Part shown: positions 11,572 to 22,954 of the stretch, in pieces | How the letters are laid out: every line of letters starts with the position of its first letter | How positions within the stretch are numbered: position 1 is the first letter of the stretch | Assembly (NCBI RefSeq): GCF_037975245.1 | Contig: NC_092577.1 | Span: 25,541,398 to 25,605,397 of the forward strand | Direction of reading: 5' to 3' | DNA: 64,000 bases | Source: Apostichopus japonicus | Taxonomy: Eukaryota > Echinodermata > Holothuroidea > Aspidochirotida > Stichopodidae | Notes under the pieces: generated by a model | What the model was told of the DNA's origin: nothing | The model's database searches: none | Seen by the model: the letters and a program-made list of their open reading frames with translations, nothing else | Made by a program: the position numbers and the translations under genes

Positions 11572-13815
11572 AGCCCAAGGGCACTGTGGTTCCTTGCTTG
11601 GGCTACAGTATATGACAATACACATAATATTATCAAGCAAGATTGGGCTCAAATAGTCCAAGTAAGTGTGGTCCTACATGTTCCCATAAAGTAACGAACA
11701 CTATAGCCAACACTTTTGTGATCACAAAATGTGATCGGATTTTTGATCAAAAGGCACTTTTGAGATCTAACTATGGCGTCGAAAATGTAAGAAATATAAG
11801 AGACCTACAAGCGTGTGAACAGATATGATAACATTGGTGACCTCAGATGACATGACCTTTAAGTTTCAAAATGTTCCACCACCCCATTCACAACTTGTCA
11901 CAAAATATCAACCATGTCACACCTTGGCATTGATATTTAATTGCATTAAATGTCAAAAAATTAACTTTGAACTTGTAAACATAACTTCACACACAAAGGT
12001 CACCCGGAGGTCAACCAATTGACAATTTTGATCGGTGAGACCTAAATAGAGCATGACTGTAAAAATTCAAACATTTTTTCTTTGCCCATTTTCTCCCCCC
12101 AAAATACTACTTTTTTAACATTAGCTGACCTTTGGTTGGATCACATGACCGTTAAGTTTGAAAACATACCCCTATACCATTTGCAATTTGTCCAAAAAAA
12201 ATCAACCTTGTCAAACCTTGGCACTGGGAGTTATTGCATTAAATGTCTGAAAATTAACTTTGACCTCATATAACTTCGTACACGAAGGTCACACGGGGGT
12301 CAACCTATTGACATTTATGATCAGAAGGTACCTTTAACATCTGAAAATAGCATCAAAACTGTAAAAATCCACAAAACACAAAAAGGTCACCAGAGGTCAA
12401 ATTCAGGTCAAGGGTCACCCAGATGCGGGTCGACAATTGGAACGTTGAAAATATTACCCTATACCATTTGCAACTACTCCAATAATATCAACCTTGTCAC
12501 ACCTTGGAACTGGGAGTTACTGCATTAAATGTCTGAAAATTAACTTTCACCTCATGTAACTTCGCCCACGAAGGTCACACGGGGGTCAACCCATTGACAT
12601 TTATGATCAGAAGGTACCTTTAACATCTGAAAATAGCATCGAAACTGTACAAATCCACAAAACATGAAAAGGTCACCAGAGGTCAAATTGAGGTCAAGGG
12701 TCATCCAGATGCGGGTCGACAATTGGATTACATTGAAGCAACTCCACACCCTAACGGACAATTTGTTCTCAAGTTATCACAAAAATACTAGTTTTTATCA
12801 TTAATTGACCTTTGGTGACCTCGGATCATGTGACCGTTAAGTTTGAAAATATTCCCCTATACCATTTGCAACTTGTCCAAAAATATCAACCATGTCACAC
12901 CTTGGCACTGGGAGTTGTTGCATTAAATGTCTGAAAATTAACTTTGACCTCCTATAACTTCGCACACGAAGGTCACACGGGTGTCAACCAATTGACATTT
13001 TTGATCGGAAGGTACCTTTGATATCCAAATCTAGCATCAAAACCAAACATTTTCTTTTTTGCTCGTTTCCTCCCAAAATAAGCACATTTTTTCTAATGTG
13101 ACTTTTGACCTTGGTTTCAGATGTAGTTTAATCTCCGGATTCCAAAAAACAAAACGACAAGTCTGTACAACCATCCTAATTCCGACCGAAAATCTTTGAC
13201 CCCATATAACTTCGCACATAAAGGTCACACGGGGTCAACCTGATGACATTTATGATCAGAAGGTACCTTTGACATCTGAAAATAGCATCAAAACTGTAAA
13301 AATCCCCAAAAACATGTAAAGGTCACCAGAGGTCAAATTGAGGTCAAGGGTCACCCAGATGCGGGTCGACATATGGATTACATTGAGGCAACTCCCAACC
13401 CTAACGGACAATTCGTTCTCAAGTTATCGCAAAAATACTACTTTTTTATCATTAATTGACCTTTGGTGACCTCGGATCAGATGACCGTTAGGTTTGAAAA
13501 TGTTCCCCTAACCAGTTCACAACTTGTCCCAAAATATGAACCTTGTCGCACATTGGCACTGGGAGTAATTGCAGTTTTAATTTGTTCGGTTTGTGGACCA
13601 TAACTGACCTTTGGTGACCTTTGTGGGCACCAAAAACAATAGGGCACACCTTCTCCATATGGCCGATCTATAGTCCAAGTTTGGCCTCAATCCAACATTC
13701 CCTTATTGAGATAGAGCGTACCCAAGCAAGTGTCACAGACACGCATACACACACACGCACACACACACACGCCAACCTGACTGCATAGGTTCCTTTTGCT
13801 AAAGCAAGGAACCAA
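11572..13815. repeat. AGGTCA-type tandem array bounded by an inverted GGTTCCTTGCTT
   Basis: Degenerate tandem units carry 'aacttcgcacacgaaggtcacacggg', 'gatcagaaggtaccttt', 'aggtcaccagaggtcaaat' and 'caccttggcactgggagtt'. The phrase acacggg recurs at about 12291, 12577, 12975 and 13227, giving unit lengths of roughly 250-400 bp. The array lies between GGTTCCTTGCTT near 11590 and its reverse complement near 13802, which may be terminal inverted repeats of one element. A CA microsatellite lies at 13741-13771. Confidence 0.65.
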
Positions 13816-13834
13816 AAAGACAGCAAATGTTTCA

Positions 13835-14770
13835 TCGCTCACTAACATCTGCAGTATAATGACCCCAGACGGAGTGTTACCTGTGACACTCGTGAATTCA
13901 TACTGACCACTGCCTGTAAGTCTCATGACCACTGTAGAGAAATTCAGGAGAATACAGTTCGAAGCCTTCCTCTTTTGAAAAGCATTTTATATGCTCCATA
14001 TTACACATACAAAATCTTTCAACCTTTTACTTATTTCTAACACCAGTAGGTGGATGGACTTTCCTATAGCTGATTTGCATTTTCTGCCAGGTGGATTAAC
14101 TTCTATGTCAAGCATCATAACATAGGAAGTTCATGAAATATCAACAGAACTGTTACAAAGATGAGCCATTTTGCATCAGCATCAGAACCAAAACTTCATG
14201 GACCTTCATGAATAATTTTTCCTAAACTCTCTCAACAAGTTTTGTGATCACTCACTTACTGTACATCTATAATGACCACAGACGCCATAAGTGTTGTTAC
14301 CTGAGACCTCAACACACTTCATACTGATCACTGCCTCTAAGTTTCACAACCACTAATATGTACACACTGAATGTGGAGCATCAAGTTTATCAAGCATCAT
14401 ACTTGCAAAAGTCATGAAAATATAAAGAAAGTGTTAAATCAGAACCAATATGCAGTGAACGCCTTATGATAACTTTTTCATAAACCTCTCAACAACTCAG
14501 AGACACAAAATACTGTGATCACTGACTAACATCTACAGTATAATGACCCCAGATGGAGTGTTACCTGTGGCCTCAAACTAAAGAGCACGTTTAAATTGAC
14601 CACTGCCTGTAAGTCTCATGACCACTGTAGATTAATTCAGGAGAATACAGTTCGATGCCTTCCTCTTTTCAAGTTTTGTGATCACTCACTTATATCTATA
14701 ATGACCACAGACAACATAAGTGTTACCTGAGAGCTCAACACACTTCATACTGATCACTGCCTCTAAGTTT
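13835..14770. repeat. Local tandem duplication around the 3' end of the SAMD3-like gene
   Basis: Blocks with 'taatgacc(c/a)cagac', 'gtgttacctg', 'tgaccactgcctgtaagtctcatgaccactgtag' and 'ggagaatacagttcgatgccttcctctttt' recur at 13835-13975, 14240-14350, 14519-14670 and 14675-14770. The array also contains a second, diverged copy of the gene's last exon (13990-14105). It looks like repeated local duplication of the gene's 3' end. Confidence 0.6.
13990..14105 (-). pseudogene. Duplicated last exon of the SAMD3-like gene
   Basis: On the minus strand this encodes IGKSIHLLVLEISKRLKDF, closely matching GKSIHLIVLKISNKLKDF of the presumed last exon at 14865-14763. It ends in a stop after a different C-terminus. 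It may be an alternative last exon or a dead duplicate. Confidence 0.5.
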
Positions 14771-17700
14771 TATATGCTACATACCATTCATTATCAAAGT
14801 CTTTCAACTTATTACTGATCTTCAACACAATTAGGTGGATGGACTTTCCTTTAGCTGCTTTGCCTCTTCCTTAATTCCAACAATGAATGTGGTAAAGAAA
14901 AGATAAACCATTACTTATACATACATATATAGGGTGGCATATTTCAAAGACAATTTTGTGATGATCCCAGATTTGCCAAATGCATCAAGCCCAGGAACAC
15001 ACTAACTATGGGGGAATGTAAAGTTTTAAATCTGCAGACCATTCCAGATTTAAGCACATTTGTGCAAAGAAACCTATTTATGGGTGTATTCAAAAGCCTA
15101 TTGAATATCTTTGTCAGCAGGAATGATAATATTTTATTGTTCTTTACTGCTGTTCATTGATTACATTCACAGGAAGATTTTTAATAAATTATTACAGTAA
15201 CAAGAGCAAATTCCATGCACTCAAAAACTTTCTTTTCAGAAATAATGCTAAGCCATGCCTCCTCATAAATATGCATGATATCAAGTGTAACACACATCAG
15301 CATGTGTAGGCTATCTACTATTATCACCAAACCAATTTTGAAGATATTTAAACTTATAGGTTGCAAAGTTATTGCATCAAGATATTGAAGCTTGACCCAG
15401 GGAACTCATTACTTATCATGATATGATCACCAAAATCAATCTGGGTTCATCTATTTACTATGGGTCACCCCTCCAATAGGGTAAGGAGCTATCATTCCCT
15501 TGATGACATATAGTGCATTCAAACTTAACTGTCACACACAACCCACTTATGCGCATCGCCCTGAAAGCACAGGTTCCTTTGCCGATTTGAACCTCGCACT
15601 ACAATACTAATGTTACATCCTGGAGGAGTGTTGCACTCTTATTGAGAAATGGTGCCAATCGACATCCTCACCTGTGTAACTTCTGGTCAATACAAAGCAA
15701 TTTGTGGATAACACACAGGGCACAAATCTTTATAGAAATATTCCCCATAAAACTTCTCTCTTTAACAAATTAGTATTGCCTTAGATAAGTTCCTGTCAAC
15801 AGTTATTAGCCCTACCCCCCCCCATGAAATTTGAAGGCCTAGTACAACAACTTATTGTAATACTTCACTGAGCAGCACTACAACATTACCTTTGAATAAA
15901 TTCGGCAGTAGCTGATGCGTTAACACGGTATTCAAGGTTGAATACATAAAACGCACAAAACCACACACACAAAGCATCTATCGGGTTGTTTACAGTTGTG
16001 ATGAACTGTCCGTCTACAGCAATTTGAAACCTTGTTGCTTCCCATGGTTCTCCTGAAATGGAAGAAAAGCAATGAAACTATGTAGCCATATTTGATCATG
16101 AAGAAAAACAATTGTCTTAATTGACCACTTTTCTGTATTGTTTTTTTTTTGGCAGTTTCTTTTTAAATGACTGTTGACAACTATCTATACAGTACATACT
16201 ACATATAAAAATATATCTACAGTACCAGGAAGGGCTGAAAATAATTGTTGGGCTGTTTTACTGATGACGGGGGCTTTTTTGGCTTTTGCGAGGGCTGTTT
16301 CTCCTGTATAAATTGTAGCAACAAATTTCAAATTGCGGAAATCGCGTGGCTAATGCGAACCCTGGGCCTGCATAGTAGATAGAAGTAATAACAACTGTTT
16401 AAGAGCTAAATTAAATATTTATATGGTCTGATCAGATAGACGCGGAGAGCAAGCATAAGCAGCGGCTGCAGTGCTAACAAGTTAAGGAAAGAAAAAAAAA
16501 ATAGAAATTATTGAGGAAGGTTTAATACCTGATCTTACACCTACGTATTTGAAGATGAAAACATTGTCAGTTGAGAATAAAATTAATTTGTTAGAGCATT
16601 TAATATGTAATTTCTTGAAAATCTTGAAACACGAGGTCAAACATTTTTTTATGGGTACCCTGACACCCACCTAGCTGGGAGAATAAAATACAAAATACAC
16701 TGGTGTGCGAAAATGATCACGCAACGAGCCGATATTTATTTCAGCTAGCTAGGGGGTGTCTGAGCGTACGTACAAACCAAGCTGCTATATTATAACAAAA
16801 GGATCGGCAGTCACAGTGTTTTTCAGTGATTTATTTCAGTCTTGTGCGGGGCCCGTTGACTGTACTGAGCAGTACTGTACATGTGGAGGCGATTTTAGCG
16901 GTATTTGCATTTTTTTGGCCCTCGTGATTTCTTTTCTGGGGCGGTTTTTCAACTACGTAGGGCGAATCGCCCTTCGCCCCGTCTATTTTGAGCCCTGTCA
17001 CTGACTACCGGGAGACTGGTAACAATCCCCAAAATATGATGTTTATCCTCTTTGCAATAATGTCACTTACCAGCTGTAACAACACACGGGGTGCCAGGTA
17101 AAGCAAGCCTCAGAAGTTTGAGATCCATGTTTCTTAAATTGAAATAAAAGTAGTAATTATTGAAACTTCTGCTCACTATATATATATACAAAGGCTTCAA
17201 GGGTAAATGAAGGACCAGTTGTACAGTGTAGAAAACATTCTAGGTTTAATTAACTCTCCATTGACTTTATGCAACACCAACTTGCTCTTTGACCCCTACA
17301 TATGATAAACACCAGGAGCCACCTGAAGATATTTTAACTGTGGTTATAAACTTGTTTTCTGTTCAGATTGTGAGTGAACAGAGTCCAAGTTTCATGAAAG
17401 GTTAAAGGTGGATTACATATGATTGTGAAACGTGAGGTCAAATGGCAATTCGAAATATCAGGAGCCATTCTGCAACTTTGAAGCCCAACCGAAAGGCTAA
17501 TTCACTCATATGTAGATGGAATTTGTTTTTTTAATCTACTGGGAGACTAGGGAGAGGATAGTTGATTGCCCTACAGTAGACAAGCAAACATGAGATCATG
17601 ACAGTGGCACATTTTCCACGGAATGTTAAAAAGCACAATTTCCGTCTCAGTTCACAGTTCGATAACTACTGAAGAATATGTAACTTACTTTGACAAAAAT

Positions 17701-20180
17701 TGCTGTTGTGTCATCATCAAAGTATCTGCATAGCAAAATCAAGAAACCAATAATCTTTGGCAAGCTTGTCACACCATTACTTTCCATCACATCCTTGATA
17801 GAATGCAGAGTCTGCCTTAATCTCTGAGTAGTAGATGCCTGCGGCTCCTAGAACCTGTAGAGTGTTGCTATCTTCTTTTTCGCCGACTCCTCCACTTTCT
17901 CCTTCAAGTTTACTCCAGTTAATGTACTGAAATGATCGAGCAGGTAGGCCTCCTCAAAGAGATATTGCCACTTTTCCATGAGCTCAACAAGGACACAGTC
18001 TTTACTGTTTATCATGTTTTGTTGACTGGTATAGTATTCATTACTTTTCTGATATTAGCACCCTGCTGACCAGATTTGTGGAGTGTTTGCAATTCCTCCA
18101 TTGTTTGCTGTTGTGTTTTTTCAGTTTCCCCAGCCGGAAAAGTATCCGGTTGCCAACTGATGCAGCCGTAGCTGTCGGTTTTTCTCTTTTTTGGGGAGTA
18201 CTATCATTACTCTGAGACGCTCTCTTGAAAGGATGGCTACCTGGCAGTCGTGACAAGTTATCTGCCCTATTAACTAATTGAGCCAACAAACTATCGTAGC
18301 CAGATCCAACATAATCTTTCAATGACTCAGGGTGCTTTGCAACTATTTTTTGAGCCAGGATCCTTAACTGCTTTTTTTAGAGGTAGAGAAGACGGTCCTT
18401 TGTAAAAATGATCAATTATAATTCTAATCATTTCTTTTCGCAGTCTAGGTGTTGGACGTTTTTTTCTGTTCATTGATTCCTTCAATTGTTGTGGCATTTT
18501 ATGCCAGGGTATGATCTCCTGATCAACTGAAGACTCCGACGAAGATGATGGTGAAGATGATGCTGAGCTTTGTATCTGTTTTATTCCTATTGTCGTTTGC
18601 GTCACAATCTTCACACCTGCCCAACAGAGATTGTCGTCAGTACAAACACTAAAAATTTGATGATTATCATTACTACACACAAAGTGGTTAAAAAATGTCT
18701 TTTTACATGAGAAAACTACTGCATTGTGTATTTATATTATATTATATTAATTAATAATGTTCATTGAAAGCTAACATGTCATCATGAAAAAAAAGTTCAA
18801 CAGGAAAGTCAAATGACTTTGTGATTCAATACCGAGATAAGATCAGAATGCAATACTGCATTGTGGTTTCAATGATGCTTCAAGAATAATCTTATGAATG
18901 TGACATACTGTAAACTATAGCCAGGATAAACAGCTTCCCTTCTTGGGATATATTGTTAACAATGTTTTCCTAATTTGACCATTTGACCATTTTTAATCTC
19001 AACTGACCTGTAGCAAAACAGTAGGCCACTTGTACTCAATGTTGAAAATATATACTAACTTTACTAGACTATAAACTAGGTTTCCAAATTTGATCCCTGG
19101 TGACCCCAAATTACCTTTCACCACCAAAAACAATAGGATGATGACAGGCTGTTTTATCAGATGTAGGAAGTTAAGTGTTCCCAACCCTTGTCAGTGGTGA
19201 ATGGCAACGCTGGTGAGCGCAAAATCTGTCTAAATTGCAGCATATTGCACTACTTCCTTGTGTAGTTACATGAAAATCGATCGTCAACAAGGAACCCATT
19301 GCACACAGTTTCTATGATGCTAACAATGAAGTACTGTACAGTAGTTACTGTAGTCAGGGGGTCCATTTTACTGTAGCAATGTCTTGTGCCATAGATAAAT
19401 AGTGCTATTGCAATGTTGGGCACAATTTCTGTCAAGTCCTAATAATTAGTTGTTTATGAGTTACAAATTTGCATTTTAAAGATATGATTGAGATGCAGAC
19501 ATAAAGATTTGCAAACCTATTGGTCTATTGGTTTGCAAACTGTTGGCATATAATATTGATTTGTGTAAGGCTAATTAAAACATTGCAGGCAGATGGAAAT
19601 TACAACTTAGTGAGAAATTAACGTTCTTTTACTTTAAAGGAAGTCTCTATTGGCCCCAAATTATAGCAAGCTATATTAGCTAGTTTTCCAAAAGAGCTTT
19701 TCTGGTGGTCGAGCTACTTTCCAAATTGGTCTCAAACATCTTACATGAGCACACACGATGACAGCTTGTCCCAGTGAAGAATTTTAAAATCTGGCATATT
19801 TGGGGCCAATACAACATACCTCTAAATTACCAGTATTTCTCCAATTGCAGAACAGTTTCCTTACTTCTACTGCAGTCAGTATCTGGCTGATATCACTTTC
19901 CAACACAAATTGTAGATCTTCTGTAGACACCACACCAACCATCTGGGGGTCTATCAAAGTCTCAACCAGCTGAGCAAGTTTGACTGCCCCTATTTTGGGC
20001 AGCACAAACAGAATTGCATCTTCTATTTCAGACAGCTTGATGGTGTCACTGTCACTACTACTAGGTAAATTTTCTGTTCTTTTGTTATATCTAAAATGTT
20101 CAAGAAGTTTCTTAATTACTTGGCGAAGCCCACTACTGTATGAAACATATCTTGAATTAATGCAAAATTTTTCGTTGGAA
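14763..20180 (-). CDS. SAMD3-like protein, multi-exon (frameshifted in this copy)
   Basis: Five minus-strand exons fit a family often annotated 'sterile alpha motif domain-containing protein 3-like'. Exon 1 ends at 19820 (donor GTATGT) and encodes LPKIGAVKLAQLVETLID. Exon 2 (about 18616-17689, donor GTAAGT) has IIPWHKMPQQLKESMNRKKR, RLRKEMIRIIIDH, GSGYDSLLAQLVNRADNLSR, SYGCISWQPDTFPAGET and LMEKWQYLFEEAYLLDHF. Exon 3 (17132-17071) has LRLALPGTPCVVTAG. Exon 4 (16052-15890) has FCAFYVFNLEYRVNASATAEF. Exon 5 (14865-14763) ends NKLKDFDNEWYVAYKT and a TAG. Phases agree for exons 3-4-5. Exon 2 changes frame three times: at an A7 run (18372-18378), an A6 run (18187-18192) and near 18030. The exon 1-2 junction phase does not fit, so an exon or site is missed. 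True 5' end unknown; function unknown. Introns hold no recognised gene. Confidence 0.65.
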
Positions 20181-22095
20181 AATTAAAACAAAAAACACAG
20201 CTAATGTTGGGCACTATTTCACACAATAATAAACTGCTTTCTACAATTTATTACTACTAGGCCTCACTTCGGTATCAAACAATGAATTACACAACTTTAC
20301 AAATACAAGATAAGCTAGGCTGCTAAGCGAGGGTAAAACATGAATAATCCCTAAACTGGTGTGATCTATTAATATAATTGTATGCACTGTTATACGTTCA
20401 CTTAGCAAATGTTAATAGTTCTAACTTTTCTATGACCCTGCATGACCTGTCCTAGTGTAACGTTAGAACTTAGACTAGACCTAGCTTAGTTTCTGCACTG
20501 CCCTTGCTTACGATAAAATGAGCCTGCCGGACGTGTGTTAGGCCAAGGCTATAGGCTACACTGAATCGTTAGGCTAGGTAGGTTACATAGGCTCAAAGTC
20601 ATACTAGCTACACTTTTGTTATAAATATTCCCAATAGATTTTTAAATAACATAAACAAAAAATCTACCCACGAGAATTAATCAAAAGTTGAAGTGAGCGC
20701 CACCAAATTATTATTGAAAAAGAAGAAAGTGGTCGACGAAACGTCAGTCATAAAAATTAAAAATTTACGAGGTATCCGAGTCAACGTCTTCACATATAAC
20801 CACTGAGTGTATAGATCAGTGCATATAACCGACGCGACGATGGGCCGGGCGCACTGATCTACACTAACTGTATCAGTGGCCGGGCGTGCATTGTGCGTTG
20901 ATTATACCCAGTGCATACAACTTTGCACTAAACCACAGTTGGTAGTAGAAAACATATCATATAAAAATCATATGATGAAGCATGATCTGTTTTATTGTAT
21001 GTACATCTGCAACAATTATTTATATTAAATATTATTAGTAAAAGTGAATGGTATATAATATAATTGTTTTGGTTCATAATATCAAAAATAGTTATCTAAA
21101 GTTATTGTTTCAAATTTTATTTGAAACATTATTACAGGCAGGTGAGATTTTAGCCAAAAAACATGGGCGGAGATACCGGCATTTTACAATTTGCCAGTGG
21201 CAACAAACACGTATAGTGCTAAGCTGTGCTCTACTGATGGTAAAAGTTTACCTCTGAATAGAAAATTTGTTAAGTCTATAAAAATGTGTCCAAGTGTCGC
21301 ACAAAATTAAACATTTGAGTATCAAAACCTCATTATTACGGCTCAATTTACTGGAATCCTCTTGCAACTGCATGTACAAAATGACGTTTTTGTGTTTGTG
21401 TGTGTGGGGTCTTTCCATCTGTTCCTATCCAGTATCATAAAACCTATATCTGACTTTCTATTTATGTACCTATAGGAAAGTATCTACAGATAGCTGTACG
21501 TATGGGTTTTTTTTTTCCGACTTCGCGGATCTCTTCAATATATATGAGAATATTATTATTTTTGTTACTTTGACTTATTTGTGAACTACTCATCATTTTT
21601 ATAAATTTCAGTGTCACTTTAGTGAATGCAATCGTGTACTTCATGATTTTAGATATATGCGTTTATTACATGTCTCTTCCACGCTTTCGTGGGAAGCTGG
21701 TCGTATAGGTGTCAAATGTCTTGACGACCACCCCCCCACCACCATCCTCCAGACCATCCAAACATACAACTATAAAACCGACGCCATTCATGCATGGATA
21801 TTTTGAAGCCTCTGTTCGATTGCGATTGATATAGGAGTGACCAACTGCAATATTTTGACAAAAACGACCAAGGGGAACTTGTAAAGAATGGTACAAAGGC
21901 CATGGGTATAAATTTGAGAGGTTTTATGGAAAATAATATTATAATGTATTTTGAATAAAGACAGAAAGCAAAACGTTTTATTGTATTTAAGTAGTGTATG
22001 GAGGTAACAAACGGAAGTTTCTTTTTCTTATGTACAATAGGGGAAGGGTGGGGGCCAGTTATAGTGCTGTCCATTATGTACACAAACATAGGCCT
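20181..22095. other. Upstream of the SAMD3-like gene; no gene seen
   Basis: It contains 'taggct/aggcta' motifs at 20480-20600 and AT-rich sequence. Open frames near 21.7-22.1 kb (-) have no recognised domain and I do not support them. Confidence 0.35.
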
Positions 22096-22099
22096 ACAA

Positions 22100-22340
22100 A
22101 AACGGTTATTTTTGTAAAGAATCGTAAATTGACGTGGAATGTCTGTCGTAATTCAACGTTAATAGTAACGTAAATTAGTAACAACTTTTTTTCTTCTTAA
22201 CTTACGCCGAATAAGTTGTAAAATTAACTTCTTTCGTAATTTCACCAATATTTTGCCGTTTTTTGTGAAAACGGGTAATCGCCGTTATATTTACGGTGAA
22301 ATTCGAACGTAAAATCAATATTTTTTTTTTAACAGTGTAT
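22100..22340. repeat. MITE-like 'acggtaaa/tttacgtt' sequence
   Basis: Dense cgtaa/ttacg motifs in both orientations, compositionally like the 10.44-10.72 kb repeat. Boundaries unclear. Confidence 0.35.
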
Positions 22341-22954
22341 AAATATCGGAAGACATCAATGGCGTGTTTTCGGCATCATCCTTCTTCGGAAATTTGCTGC
22401 TTTTTTGCTCATTTTAGTAAACACCTCCTGTCGCGTTCACTCTTATATCAGGGTTTATTGTTTCTGTCAACGGATCTAGTGTTTAAAGCAGTTGTGATTT
22501 GGTTGAGTGCATTTTTCGAATTTCAACTTTTCTGTCATGTTGTAGTAGCCTATACTATAGCCTACCACTTGTATTATACCACTTGCATTATACGTGGTTC
22601 AGTGCTTTTTACGTGACCCAGCAAGAGAAGAAGTGCAAATATGTCGGAATCTTGCTGGGGACCGAAGAATTGGTATAACCAACGGTGCCCTTAACAAACT
22701 GTCAAGTATTGACAGTTATCCAGGGGCCTACGAGTACAGTCGTAACGAAGGCCTAGCCAATTCAGCTTGGTGTTACATCACACAATCACAGACCAACACA
22801 ACAACAGTTGACTTGAGCCTAGCCTTCTTTTTTCTTCCAATTTTATACGGAACTGTGAATTCGTTAAGCTTAAGATGAATGTGAAACAATTGTTAGATCT
22901 ATCTGGAGAAATTGCCAGTAAGCAGACTGAAAAGCAACTTAAAAACAATTCAGT

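Noticed and set aside
16756-17004. 82-codon plus-strand frame within the SAMD3-like gene region
   Set aside because: No recognised motif; it lies antisense in an intron and its Cys-rich look is not organised as any known domain.
21666-22089. Minus-strand frames with a Gly/Trp-rich end
   Set aside because: The glycine run comes from a ccaccaccccc stretch; no domain, no splice context, and overlapping frames disagree.
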